Of a stretch of DNA of 64,000 nucleotides, positions 37,825 through 47,600 are shown piece by piece. Both the position numbers and the translations under genes were made by a program. The notes beneath the pieces are model-generated. The model had not been told where the DNA came from. It worked only from the letters and a program-made list of their open reading frames with translations, and searched no databases. Each line of letters starts with the position of its first letter. The stretch's first letter is position 1. The DNA is from Claveliimonas sp034178805 (lineage in GTDB: Bacteria; Bacillota; Clostridia; Lachnospirales; Lachnospiraceae): positions 41,622-105,621 of the forward strand of contig NZ_JBNPMZ010000011.1 of assembly GCF_050314255.1 (NCBI RefSeq), written 5' to 3'.

Positions 37825-39354
37825 ATGACCTTTCAGGAAAAATTACAGTTTTTAATGAAAATTACACAGACCTCAAACAAAGAGCTTGCAGCAAGTATTT
37901 CTGTAGATCCTTCTCTGATCAGCCTGCTTCGTACAGGACGTAGAAAAATGCCGCAGAATCACACTCATATCCAGAAAATGGCAGCTTACTTTGCCCGCCA
38001 CTGTTCTGCCGACTATCAGCGTCAGGCTATAGCTGAAATGCTGGACATGCCTGTGCTGCGTTCGGATATTCCGGTCTCAAGGATGGAACAGGCCATGTAT
38101 CAGTGGCTGTGCGGAGAATCTGATCCTGTATCCCGCCTGTTAAATGTACTTGCCGATGTGCCTGTATCTCCATCGGATGTAGCTGTACCACCAGTAGCTT
38201 CCGAAAATCTGGTTCTTCCCAGGGAACATGCCATGCCGGAAACACAGTTTTTCTTTGGCGATAACGGCAGACTGGAGGCCTTCCGCCAGTCTCTCCAGTT
38301 GTATACAGAAAATGTATACTCATCAGAACTTCTGATAACGTCAGATGAGTCCGTAGACTGGCTTATGGATGATTATATACTGCGCAAAGATTTTATGATG
38401 AAATTTTTGTCCGCCCTTCAGCGTGGTATGCGGATCCGGCAGATTATGCCCTCCATGAATCTGTTAAGCCGGTGTGTGGATTCTATCCGCCAGTGGCTTC
38501 CTCTGTATGCCACCGGCCAGGTAGAAGCTTACTACTATCCCAGGCTCCGTGACAACCTTTATTCCAGAGGTCTGGTGATTCTTCCGGGTGTCTATGCTAT
38601 GGTATCCACCTCTCTGGGACCTGATTATACAGATCATATTACCCTGCTGACGACGAATCCACAATTGATCGAGGGCCTGACCAGAGAATTTTATACCCTT
38701 CTCTCTCAGTGCCGCCCGGCGCTTAAGATCTTTTCTGATCCGGACACCGCCAGCAAATGCTTTCGAAATATTCTGAACAAGAGTGGAGATATTGTACAGT
38801 TGGTCTCACCATTATCTGCACAGACTGCACCATCCACCCTTTTAGAAGAGTGCATAAACAGCACAGATAATCGCGCCCTGAAGGAAACTTACCAACTCTA
38901 TATGGATTCCGGAGAATTTTTTGAAAATCGTCTGAAAACCAATACATATGTAGATCTTTCACGACTCCCCTCCGCACAGGATATCCTGACAACAGAGATT
39001 CCCGTGGTTTTTCCATACATGATTATGCCGAATCAGCCCTGCTATACGCCGGAACGTTATATCCTTCATCTGCGCAACATTCTCCGACTTTTAGACCAAT
39101 ATGAGAATTATCATTTTGTCCCGGTTGATGACGAATCGCAATATCGATTTAACCTGGTCACCGCAGAAGGCGGTACTGCCATACTGGTAAAAAACACACC
39201 ACCAGCGCTCTTCATGGAGATCGACCGCCCGATCATCGTTCAGTCTTGTCAGGAATATTTATACCGCCAGGCAGGTCAGATCGGATATAAAGGAATCTAC
39301 CGGGAAAAGATCAAATCCAGGATCCGGACTCTGATCCAGGAGCTGACAAAATAA
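37825..39354 (+). CDS. XRE-type helix-turn-helix protein with large unknown C-terminal domain
   Basis: The chosen ATG has GGAGG 9 bases upstream; an earlier in-frame ATG lies inside the predicted promoter. The 509-residue protein starts with an XRE-like helix-turn-helix (about 1-60: FQEKLQFLMKITQTSNKELAASISVDPSLISLLRTGRRKMP). The remaining about 440 residues are soluble and mixed alpha/beta, with no membrane segment or motif I recognise. Such large C-terminal parts often serve as ligand sensors. It diverges from the hybrid kinase and its 3' end meets the allantoin-locus regulator at a shared palindrome. A regulatory role is likely; the regulon is unknown. Confidence 0.65.
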   Translation: MTFQEKLQFLMKITQTSNKELAASISVDPSLISLLRTGRRKMPQNHTHIQKMAAYFARHCSADYQRQAIAEMLDMPVLRSDIPVSRMEQAMYQWLCGESDPVSRLLNVLADVPVSPSDVAVPPVASENLVLPREHAMPETQFFFGDNGRLEAFRQSLQLYTENVYSSELLITSDESVDWLMDDYILRKDFMMKFLSALQRGMRIRQIMPSMNLLSRCVDSIRQWLPLYATGQVEAYYYPRLRDNLYSRGLVILPGVYAMVSTSLGPDYTDHITLLTTNPQLIEGLTREFYTLLSQCRPALKIFSDPDTASKCFRNILNKSGDIVQLVSPLSAQTAPSTLLEECINSTDNRALKETYQLYMDSGEFFENRLKTNTYVDLSRLPSAQDILTTEIPVVFPYMIMPNQPCYTPERYILHLRNILRLLDQYENYHFVPVDDESQYRFNLVTAEGGTAILVKNTPPALFMEIDRPIIVQSCQEYLYRQAGQIGYKGIYREKIKSRIRTLIQELTK

Positions 39355-39355
39355 G

Positions 39356-39400
39356 GGGACGGTTCTCTGTCCGGCCAGTTGCCGGACAGAGAACCGTCCC
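39356..39400. repeat. REP-like palindrome acting as shared terminator
   Basis: A perfect 20-base-pair stem (beginning GGGACGGTTCTCTGTCC) with a 5-base loop is followed by TATTTTT. It lies between the stop codons of two convergent genes. The GGGGACGGTTC core resembles short palindromic elements scattered in many Clostridia genomes. It would serve as a terminator for both strands. Confidence 0.75.
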
Positions 39401-39405
39401 TATTT

Positions 39406-40422
39406 TTACCTGTAATTATACCTCTTCAGGGATTTCTGCAGATGCTCTCTCATCGCTTCCGCAGCCCCGTTACCATCCTGTGCCAGAATGAGACCGTATA
39501 TTTTCTGATGTTCTTCATAAATCTCTTTCAGCTGTTCACTGTCCACCATACCCGTTCCACTCACATGCTTCATCAGGTTACGGATGGTCTGGATCATACT
39601 GTATATCACCTGATTTTCGGAGCATTCCGCAATACACACATGGAATTCCAGGTCTGCTTCCAGAAAATCCTTATAATTCTGGCTCATATATGCCTGCTGA
39701 ATCTTATGTGATATGCTATAAAGATTCGAAAGACATTCCTGTTTCTTACAGCCCGCCGCAAGTTCTGCCGCTTTGACCTCCAGCAGATTGCGGACTGTAA
39801 TGATACTGTCAATCTGGCTTCCGTTCAGGAATAAAGACCAGGATAAAGGTATAACAAAGAAATTCGCTTCATTGCTGCTGATATAGGTTCCCTGCCCCGG
39901 GCGGATATCTATCATACCCAGAACATCCAGAACCTTCAGTGCTTCTCTGATTGCAGAACGTCCCACATTCAATTTTGCTGCCAGCACCCTGTCAGATTCA
40001 ATCTTATCGCCTTTTTTCAGCTTTTTCTCAAAAATCTGCTCTGCAAAATACATGGTCAGCCGGTACAGAAGCTGGTTAATATTTCCCTTCTTCATACCGT
40101 TTTTGCGAATATGCTCCGTATCTGCCCTGCTTGGCAGCAACATATCAATCTTCTCTGCAAATTCTTCCGGCCGCATGGAAAAAATCATGGAATCCACTGC
40201 CAGGCTTTCTGACACAGCCAGAATCACTTCATTGATCCTGCTGCCGCCCTTCGCCTCCAGATTGGACAGCGTGGCAATACTCATAGATGCTTTCCCGTCT
40301 TCATCAACCAGAAACTGATTGATAAATTCCTTTTGTGTCAGTCTGAGATACCTTCTCAGGAGACGAATGTTATCCTTTTTATATGTAGGACTAAAAGTTT
40401 CACCAGTCATAGCATTCTCCAT
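39406..40422 (-). CDS. Regulator with XRE-like, GntR and FCD domains; last gene of allantoin operon A
   Basis: This 338-residue protein has three parts. Residues about 18-80 read as an XRE-like helix-turn-helix (LRRYLRLTQKEFINQF, SIATLSNLEAKGG). Residues about 118-185 are a GntR winged helix (SDRVLAAKLNVGRSAIREALKVL, IRPGQGTYIS). Residues about 203-335 are an FCD ligand domain with the metal-type residues D258, H262, H306 and H328. The GntR-FCD half alone is normal; the extra N-terminal domain is unusual. It begins 30 bases after allC, making it the last gene of the allE operon. FCD regulators commonly bind TGGT-type palindromes, and such a site precedes both allantoin operons. An allantoin-pathway metabolite is a likely ligand. 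Confidence 0.8.
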   Translation of the reverse strand: MENAMTGETFSPTYKKDNIRLLRRYLRLTQKEFINQFLVDEDGKASMSIATLSNLEAKGGSRINEVILAVSESLAVDSMIFSMRPEEFAEKIDMLLPSRADTEHIRKNGMKKGNINQLLYRLTMYFAEQIFEKKLKKGDKIESDRVLAAKLNVGRSAIREALKVLDVLGMIDIRPGQGTYISSNEANFFVIPLSWSLFLNGSQIDSIITVRNLLEVKAAELAAGCKKQECLSNLYSISHKIQQAYMSQNYKDFLEADLEFHVCIAECSENQVIYSMIQTIRNLMKHVSGTGMVDSEQLKEIYEEHQKIYGLILAQDGNGAAEAMREHLQKSLKRYNYR

Positions 40423-40452
40423 TTCTTTCCGTCAGCCAAACGTCAGTTGCAA

Positions 40453-41694
40453 TTATCTGGTCAGAAGTTTCTCCGCAAGACCTGTCATAATAACTGTAGC
40501 CTTGGCAAAATCACTGTACTTGGTAAACTCTACCGGGCAGTGGCTTCTTCCTTCCTTACTTGGAACAAACAGCATTACGGTTGGGATTACCTGTCCGATT
40601 TCCAGTGCATCATGTCCTGCACCACTTGGCATTCTCTTGTAGCTGTATCCTCTTTCCTTACAGTCATCCTCCATGATCTGAAGCATTTCCTCAGAAAGAG
40701 CTACCGGTGTGATCACAAGTTTTGTATCGATCTCATAGCTTCCGCCCATAGCCTTCACTTCACGATCCAGTGCAGCACGGATTCTGTTTGCGATATCATT
40801 GATATTCTCATTTTTGCTGGAACGGATATCAACCGTGAACTCAACCTTTTCTGCTACAATGTTCATTCCACCAGGAACTGTATTAATGTATCCTGTAGTT
40901 GCAACTGTTCCGTCAGCCTTCTCTCTTGCCCAGTCGGCAATCTTGGAGATAACCTTAGTTGCTGCATCTACAGCATCCAGACGCATATCCATCGGAGTTG
41001 TTCCGGCATGGTCCGCTCTTCCGTGTACCGTTACCATGTATCTCTGGATACCAACGATACAGTCTACCAGACCAAGCTCGATATTCTCTGCATCCAGAAC
41101 CGGTCCCTGCTCAATGTGAGCTTCCAGGAACTGACCAATAGAACCTTCCGGCCATTTTGCATCCTGAATCTTTTCCGGATCCAGTCCGTAACCCTTCATT
41201 GCATCATAGATGGAAATTCCATCTGTATCTTTATAGTGTTTGCAGTATTCTACGTCTCTGTTTCCAAGCATTGCACCGGAACCAAAGTAACCTGTTCCGA
41301 AACGCATACCTTCTTCATCACAGAAACCTACTACAACAAAATTGCGTTTTGGCTTAATTCCATTTTCTTTTAACTGTCTTGCAACCTCGATTCCGCATAC
41401 AACACCTGCGATACCATCGAAGTCACCACCATTAATAACAGAGTCATAATGGGAACCCATCATAACACATGGAGCCTGTGTATCTTCTCCTTCCAGCACA
41501 CCGATTACATTACCAGCTGCATCTTCATGCACGGTAAGACCTGCTTCTTTCATTGTTTCTGTCAGGAAATTTACAGCATCACGTGCCTCTTTTGTAAATG
41601 GAAGTCTTGTACATCCGTCTCCCGGTGTTGCTGTAAACTGTTTCAAATGCTCCAGATCTCTTGCGACTCTGCCTGTAATTTCTTCAATACCCAT
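40453..41694 (-). CDS. allC: Allantoate amidohydrolase (M20 family)
   Basis: The 413-residue protein has the di-metal peptidase-like site of the allantoate/N-carbamoyl-amino-acid amidohydrolase family: H82 and D91 in GSHYDSVINGGDFDG, the acidic pair in GFCDEEGMRFG (127-128), H193 in EAHIEQGPVL and a late histidine in SHCPVEF. The family splits allantoate into ureidoglycine, CO2 and ammonia in the cytoplasm. N-carbamoyl-amino-acid hydrolases share this fold, but the flanking all genes favour allantoate. A clear AGAGAGG site precedes the start. It follows the 63-residue membrane protein gene by about 70 bases. Confidence 0.87.
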   Translation of the reverse strand: MGIEEITGRVARDLEHLKQFTATPGDGCTRLPFTKEARDAVNFLTETMKEAGLTVHEDAAGNVIGVLEGEDTQAPCVMMGSHYDSVINGGDFDGIAGVVCGIEVARQLKENGIKPKRNFVVVGFCDEEGMRFGTGYFGSGAMLGNRDVEYCKHYKDTDGISIYDAMKGYGLDPEKIQDAKWPEGSIGQFLEAHIEQGPVLDAENIELGLVDCIVGIQRYMVTVHGRADHAGTTPMDMRLDAVDAATKVISKIADWAREKADGTVATTGYINTVPGGMNIVAEKVEFTVDIRSSKNENINDIANRIRAALDREVKAMGGSYEIDTKLVITPVALSEEMLQIMEDDCKERGYSYKRMPSGAGHDALEIGQVIPTVMLFVPSKEGRSHCPVEFTKYSDFAKATVIMTGLAEKLLTR

Positions 41695-41765
41695 ATGATT
41701 TTTCCTCTCTTCATCTAAAATTGGTTTCTTTGTCTTCTGCCTTTATCAAAATGTATTTTCCCAAT

Positions 41766-41957
41766 CTATTTTTTCAAAATATACACTCTGACCGGCGAAT
41801 AAAGCATTGCTGCAACAATCAGCAAAAATCCAATCAGACACACTAAATCACTAGACATATTAACTCCCGCCATAATTATGACGAACGCGATCATAATCAC
41901 GATGAAGGCAATCGTAAGTCCGCCTTCTTTTGTTTTAAAAAAACTCTTCTTTTCCAT
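41766..41957 (-). CDS. Small two-helix membrane protein in the allantoin operon
   Basis: This 63-residue protein has a basic N-terminus (MEKKSFFKTKEGG), two membrane helices (about 13-31 and 36-57) and a basic end (ILKK). A good AGGAG site lies 9 bases before the ATG, which supports a real gene. It lies between the LctP-type permease and allC on the same strand. I do not recognise the family. Its position suggests a small partner or stabiliser of the permease. That is inference only. Confidence 0.7.
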   Translation of the reverse strand: MEKKSFFKTKEGGLTIAFIVIMIAFVIIMAGVNMSSDLVCLIGFLLIVAAMLYSPVRVYILKK

Positions 41958-42014
41958 CTTGTCTGTCTCCTATCTCATATGGGAACGCCTTCCGGCGTTC
42001 CCTCAAATGATGTA

Positions 42015-43628
42015 CTAGATGCACACCATTAAGAACAGTATTACACCAATTGCAATGGTAGCCGGAACAGTGATTCCGAGGATTTTCTTAAGCACCTGAC
42101 CCTCACTGCCCAGAATACCGGCAGTAGTGGTTCCAAGAATAATCTTACTCGGACTTACTGCACTTCCGATTGCACCACCCGCTGACTGGGCACCAAGAAC
42201 TGCAGGTGCATTTACATTCAGAAGATTTGCTGTAGTCATCTGGAAATCTCCAAACAGGATGTTGGAGCTCATGTTGCTTCCTGTCATGAAGGTTCCGAGA
42301 AGTCCAACAAATGGTGCCAGAACTACATATATCTTACCAAGAACATTGGCAATACCATTTGCCAGTACCACAGTCTGTCCTGTACCGCTCATGATCTTGG
42401 ACATGATGACCAGACCAATGACTGCAATACCGGAAGGCATCGTCATAGAAACTGATTTTACAAACACTCTCTTCACTCCGCCTTCTTTGATCCATCCATG
42501 GCGCTTATAATATACAAGACCAATGATAGAAGAAACAAAAAGGAACATACTTGCATGTGTAAAAGGTGCCAGCGGAGAGAAACACTCGGACGCTGCGTTC
42601 ACATATCCATAACCGGTAGAAGTCTCCGGGAATGCAAGACCAAATGATATCTTACCCAGGAATTCATTAATCGGTTTTACCAGCAGAACAATCAATGTGA
42701 TTGCTGACAAGAGGAAGTACGGTACAAACGCCTGGACCAGAGTCATGTCCGCAGGTCCCTGATCATCTCCCGTATTCTGTGTGAAATCGCGGTTCATGAT
42801 CGGGCTGTCCTCTATACTCCATTCTTCCCGATACATCTTCATCCTTCCAAGTAATAATAACACAATCAGTGACAGACAGGAAGGCAGAAAACAGGAAAGT
42901 GTCGTATTAATCTGGCTTAAGAGCAGCTCACCGCCACCCTGGATGACAGACATAATAACGACTGCCACCAGACCTTTTTTCACTGCTTTTCCTTTTCCGT
43001 AGAACCAGCAGATTGCAAATCCGGTAATCACATTCCATACAAACAGGAAAGCTGCAGTCCAAAATGCTGTTACCAGATAATCTTCACTTCCTACTGCCAG
43101 TCCTGCGGACATTGCAAGGGAATCCCATGCAGCCGCAAGGGTACCGAAAGTATTACCCCATGCCTGACCGAAAAGCGGAATGATAACTGCCCATAACGGA
43201 GATACTCCGATTCCAATCAGAAGCGGTGCACCTACCGCTACCGGAACACCGAATCCGGTGATTCCCTGAAGAAAACTCTCAAAAATCCATCCCATTGCGA
43301 TTACCAGCAGAAGCTCATTTGGCAGAAGTTTTCTCATTCCGTTACGGATTACCAGGAATGCTTTCGCCTCATCTCCCACCTGATACATCAGAATCGCGGT
43401 CCATACAATAATCAGAATGGTCAGAGCATTCCAGATACCTTTGGCACTTTCCGCTGCGATCAGGGTAATATCCGCCTTATAGAAGACCATTCCTGTAAAA
43501 ATTGTAATCAACAGACCAACCGGAGCTGCCTCCGTTGCTCCCCACTGAAATTTCATCATTAATACTAAAAGTACGACAATCGGCAAAAATGCCATTATCC
43601 ACATAAATAAATTTACTGGTATATTCAT
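42015..43628 (-). CDS. LctP/LldP-family permease, candidate oxamate exporter
   Basis: The 537-residue protein has about 12-14 membrane helices and typical lactate permease features: FESFLQGITGFGVPVAVGAPLL, LFGQAWGNTFGTLAAAWDSL and, near the end, GSNMSSNILFGDFQ and GGAIGSAVSPSKIILGTT. LctP carriers move lactate and glycolate with protons. Here the gene lies between allK and allC in an operon whose predicted end product is oxamate, a close structural analogue of pyruvate and lactate. Oxamate export, or exchange, is therefore a reasonable proposal. Uptake of a hydroxyacid is the main alternative. The start has AGGAGATGG upstream. Confidence 0.85.
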   Translation of the reverse strand: MNIPVNLFMWIMAFLPIVVLLVLMMKFQWGATEAAPVGLLITIFTGMVFYKADITLIAAESAKGIWNALTILIIVWTAILMYQVGDEAKAFLVIRNGMRKLLPNELLLVIAMGWIFESFLQGITGFGVPVAVGAPLLIGIGVSPLWAVIIPLFGQAWGNTFGTLAAAWDSLAMSAGLAVGSEDYLVTAFWTAAFLFVWNVITGFAICWFYGKGKAVKKGLVAVVIMSVIQGGGELLLSQINTTLSCFLPSCLSLIVLLLLGRMKMYREEWSIEDSPIMNRDFTQNTGDDQGPADMTLVQAFVPYFLLSAITLIVLLVKPINEFLGKISFGLAFPETSTGYGYVNAASECFSPLAPFTHASMFLFVSSIIGLVYYKRHGWIKEGGVKRVFVKSVSMTMPSGIAVIGLVIMSKIMSGTGQTVVLANGIANVLGKIYVVLAPFVGLLGTFMTGSNMSSNILFGDFQMTTANLLNVNAPAVLGAQSAGGAIGSAVSPSKIILGTTTAGILGSEGQVLKKILGITVPATIAIGVILFLMVCI

Positions 43629-43656
43629 GTTCCATCTCCTAATTACTCATGCTTTA

Positions 43657-44592
43657 TTATGAATGTATTACGGTTCCTGTCTCGCCGGCGATTCCCGCAG
43701 CGGCTTTATCAAGCAGAGTAATCAACGTATGACGTCCTTCTCCGGACTCTGCAAAGCGGATTGCAGCCTCAATCTTCGGAAGCATAGAACCTTTTGCGAA
43801 CTGCTCCTGGGCAATATATTCTTTTGCCTGATCTACAGTCAGATCGGAGAGCCACTCCTGATTCTCTTTACCATAGTTGATCGCTACTTTCTCAACAGCC
43901 GTCAGAATTACCAGATAGTCAGCACCTAACTGAGCTGCCAGAAGGCTGCTTGCATTATCTTTATCAATAACTGCATTTACACCTACCAGCTTGCCATTCT
44001 CGCTGACAACCGGAATTCCGCCGCCTCCACATGTAATAACGATGTGTCCGGCACCTACCAGAGTCTTGATTGTCTCCAGCTCGCGGATTCTCTTCGGCAT
44101 TGGGGAAGCGACTACCACACGGTAGCCTCTTCCTGCATCCTCCATACAGCGGACGCCATTTGCCTCATTCTCATCTGCTTCTTCTTTTGTCAGAAATCTT
44201 CCGATTGGTTTTGTCGGATTTTTGAAAGCTTCATCATCCTTGTCTACTTCCACCTGTGACAGAATCGTGGATACTTTTCCGTCGATACCGCGGCTGTACA
44301 ATTCATACTTGATTGCATTCTGCAGATCGATACCGATGTATCCCTGGCTCATAGCCACGCTGGTCGGAAGCGGAACCTGTTTATAATTTTCATGCATTAC
44401 CACCAGGTTGTCCATCGCATTCTGGATCATACCTACCTGCGGTCCATTTCCATGGGTAATGATAATATCTAATCCCTGCTCATGCAGATCTACAATAACC
44501 TTTGCAGTCTTAGCAACGGCTTCTTTCTGCTCTTCTACGTCTTTACCAAGGGCATTTCCCCCGAGAGCAATGACAACTTTTTTCTTTTCCAT
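43657..44592 (-). CDS. allK: Catabolic carbamate kinase
   Basis: The 311-residue amino acid kinase fold protein has VIALGGNALG at the start, THGNGPQVG for phosphate binding, the carbamate kinase pattern VVASPMPKRI and CGGGGIPVV, and the nucleotide-site DKDNASSLLAAQLGAD. It makes ATP, ammonia and CO2 from carbamoyl phosphate and ADP. The same reaction is used by ArcC in arginine breakdown, but the neighbours here are all genes, matching the AllK (YbcF) role in E. coli. It follows the oxamate carbamoyltransferase fusion gene by 20 bases. A strong GAGGAGG site precedes the start. Confidence 0.93.
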   Translation of the reverse strand: MEKKKVVIALGGNALGKDVEEQKEAVAKTAKVIVDLHEQGLDIIITHGNGPQVGMIQNAMDNLVVMHENYKQVPLPTSVAMSQGYIGIDLQNAIKYELYSRGIDGKVSTILSQVEVDKDDEAFKNPTKPIGRFLTKEEADENEANGVRCMEDAGRGYRVVVASPMPKRIRELETIKTLVGAGHIVITCGGGGIPVVSENGKLVGVNAVIDKDNASSLLAAQLGADYLVILTAVEKVAINYGKENQEWLSDLTVDQAKEYIAQEQFAKGSMLPKIEAAIRFAESGEGRHTLITLLDKAAAGIAGETGTVIHS

Positions 44593-44612
44593 AGCTGCCT
44601 CCTCTTCGTCTC

Positions 44613-47600
44613 TTATGCTTCGAATCCAAGCTTCTTAGCATATGCTACGACAGCTTTTTCAAAACACTCGATTGGCGGATGAACAGTACCTGCACCAATC
44701 TGTCCTCTTCCGGCTACTTTGTTAGCAATACCGGTATTGATAACAGGTGTAATACCTTTTTCTACTACAAGTCTTGCATCAATACCCAGACAGATTCCCT
44801 GGAAGTTCCATGTAGGAACTGTGAAGTTCGGATTTCTGTCGATTACGATTTCCATCATCTCGTTACTTGTACGCAGAGCATCCTCATATCCGCCTGCACC
44901 TACGAATCTTGTAACAGCCGGAGCTGCGATCATAGCCATACCGCCGACACCAAATGTCTCTGTGATAGCACTGTCTCCCATATCCGGACAAGCATCATCT
45001 GCATCATATCCTGTGAAGTACAGACCCTGCGGAGTATTAACCGGTCCTGTGAACCACTCATCTCCCATACCTGCGATACGGATACCGAATTCGTGTCCGT
45101 TACGGCACATTGCTGTAACGATAGTTCCGTCTGTTCCCTTGCGGGCATCATCCATAACAGCCTTACCTGTAGCCATCATGATGTTCAGGAAGAACTGATC
45201 TGTATCAGCCAGGAACTTGATTACGTCATAACGATCCTTCTCATCCATATCCATTGCTGTGATGATTGGAGCCATCTCTTTCAGGAATGCAAGAGATGCA
45301 GCGATATTTCTCTGATGGAACTCATCTCCCATAGCAACTGCTTTTGCAATTAACGGGTTGATTGCAAGTCCATTCTCCATGGAACGAAGTGCTTTTCCAA
45401 GTGTTGGGCCAAGAACATCTCTCATCCAGCGAAGTCTGTTAACAACCTCTTCATCATATGCACCGAAACGAAGAACCTTACCGATACCTTCATTCATTGT
45501 ACAATATGCTCTGTTTCCGCCTGTCTCGTTCTCAACTACGAATACAGCCATGTTCGGAGATGTGATACCACCCATCGGTCCTACTGCATCACAGTGGTGA
45601 CATGGGATGAATTTAATCTCTCCGTTTTCAAGCATTCTTCTTGCTTCTTCTTCTGTATCTGCCCATTCCTCAAACATTACAGCACCAACGCATGATCCCT
45701 GCATCGGATCCGGCATATCAGCGTAAGCTACCGGCGGACCTGCATGAAGGATCACTTTTCCGTTGTTCTCTGCGAACTGTGGAATAACTTCTTTTGCACG
45801 AACATTGTCTTTCAGTACCGGCTGAGAAGCTACTACCTTAGCGATAACTTCGCGGTTCATTTCATCGATTCCCTCATAATTTCTCAGGAAATTCAGAGTC
45901 TTGATGAGTTTGATATTTCCGCCTGCCGGTGGCTGCCAGTCATACTGTACCACTTCACATCCGAAGTCTTCTACAACCTCTGCAAAGCTCTTCAGACCGA
46001 TGTTGATGATATTTGGTTTCTCGGAAAGTAATGCACGGAGTTTATCAGAAGGAGCTGCCTTCTCCACCTCTACTACTTCCTTAGCACGGATCTCTTTAAT
46101 CGGCTCTTCGAAATCTCTTCCGATTGCACGGATTGCGGTACGGCATGCAAGTTTGTTGTTCTCACATACGATTACACCAGCTTCTTTTAATTTGTTAACT
46201 GCTTCGTCGTATCCCTGATAATCGCTTCTTGTACCACATACAGTTGAAATGAAGAATACTTTTCTTCCTGCAGCTTCTGCTTTTGCCTGAAGCTCTTTAA
46301 TAGTCGGGATCAGAGATCCTGCCATGTCTGCATGGGAACCATATCCAAGCATAACGTCAAAGAGTACAACACCTGTAGACTCATCATCTACTGCCTCCTG
46401 CATGCATTCGATACGTTTTGCAGGGTCGATCATCGGATGCGGTTTACCCTGTGTATAAGCGTCATCTCCCAGGTCAACAACAACGTTGCCGTCTAACTGA
46501 AGCATATAGCCTTCGATATCCTCCGGCGGAACTTTGCAGTTCATGGCATCTTTGATCAGCATAGCTGCCTCATTTGCCAGTGTACCGCCTGAGTAATAAG
46601 CCTTAATTGTCTTTCCGTCTTCTACTTTGTAGAACTCGGACTCATCTACATCTGCAACTGCCTCCGGAATCTCAGTTCCTCTTACCAGACTTACTGCCTT
46701 ACGTGCAGCTTCATCCAGTGTGTAGCAGTGATAGAAGTTCTCTTCGTGATATTCTGGTTTCTCACCCACGAACAGTGTAACAACCGGTTTGCTGAAGTTG
46801 GACAGTCTTGCGGAAATTCTGTCTCTTACTTCCTTTGCCGGCGGCTTGGAAACGATTACCAGCACTTTTACTGTATCGTCATCTTCCATGGCATCGATCA
46901 TATCCATCATTGTGATACCACCGATTTTTGCGTTCAGGTCACGTCCGCCGATACCGATAGCGTTTGTAACACCTTCGCCCAATCTGTCGATAATAGTGGT
47001 CAGTTCCTGGATACCTGTTCCGGATGCACCGATAATACCGATAGAACCTTTGGAAACTTTATTTGTAAATGCGATCGGCACTCCCTGAATGATACCGGTA
47101 CCACAGTCAGGTCCCATAACTGCAAGACCTTTAGCGTGTGCTTTCTCTTTCAATGCCTTCTCATCTTCTACTGTTACGTTATCAGAGAACATAAATACAT
47201 TCAGTCCCTCATCCAGTGCACGGTCAGCCTCAAGTGCTGCGTATGCTCCAGGGATGGAGATAACTGCAAGATTAGCTTCCGGAGCTTTCTTAAGAGCGGA
47301 ATCCCAGGATTTTACACTCTCAGCACCCTTCTTGCCTTCGCTTGCTGTAGCCTGTTTCTTCAGGAATTCCTCAACCTTCTCCATAACTACGTCAAGTACT
47401 GCATCATCCTCAATATCAGCTACAACTACCATGTCATTTGCAGTAGCTGCCATCAGTTCTTCTGTATCAAGTCCACTTGTCTTGAAAATATCTTTGTTAG
47501 CAGGAGTAGCCATCATAACCTGAATCTTGTTTACTCCCTCTAATGAAGAAATCTCATTTGTCAGAAGCATCAGAACAACAGAATCCTGATAACTGCCTTT

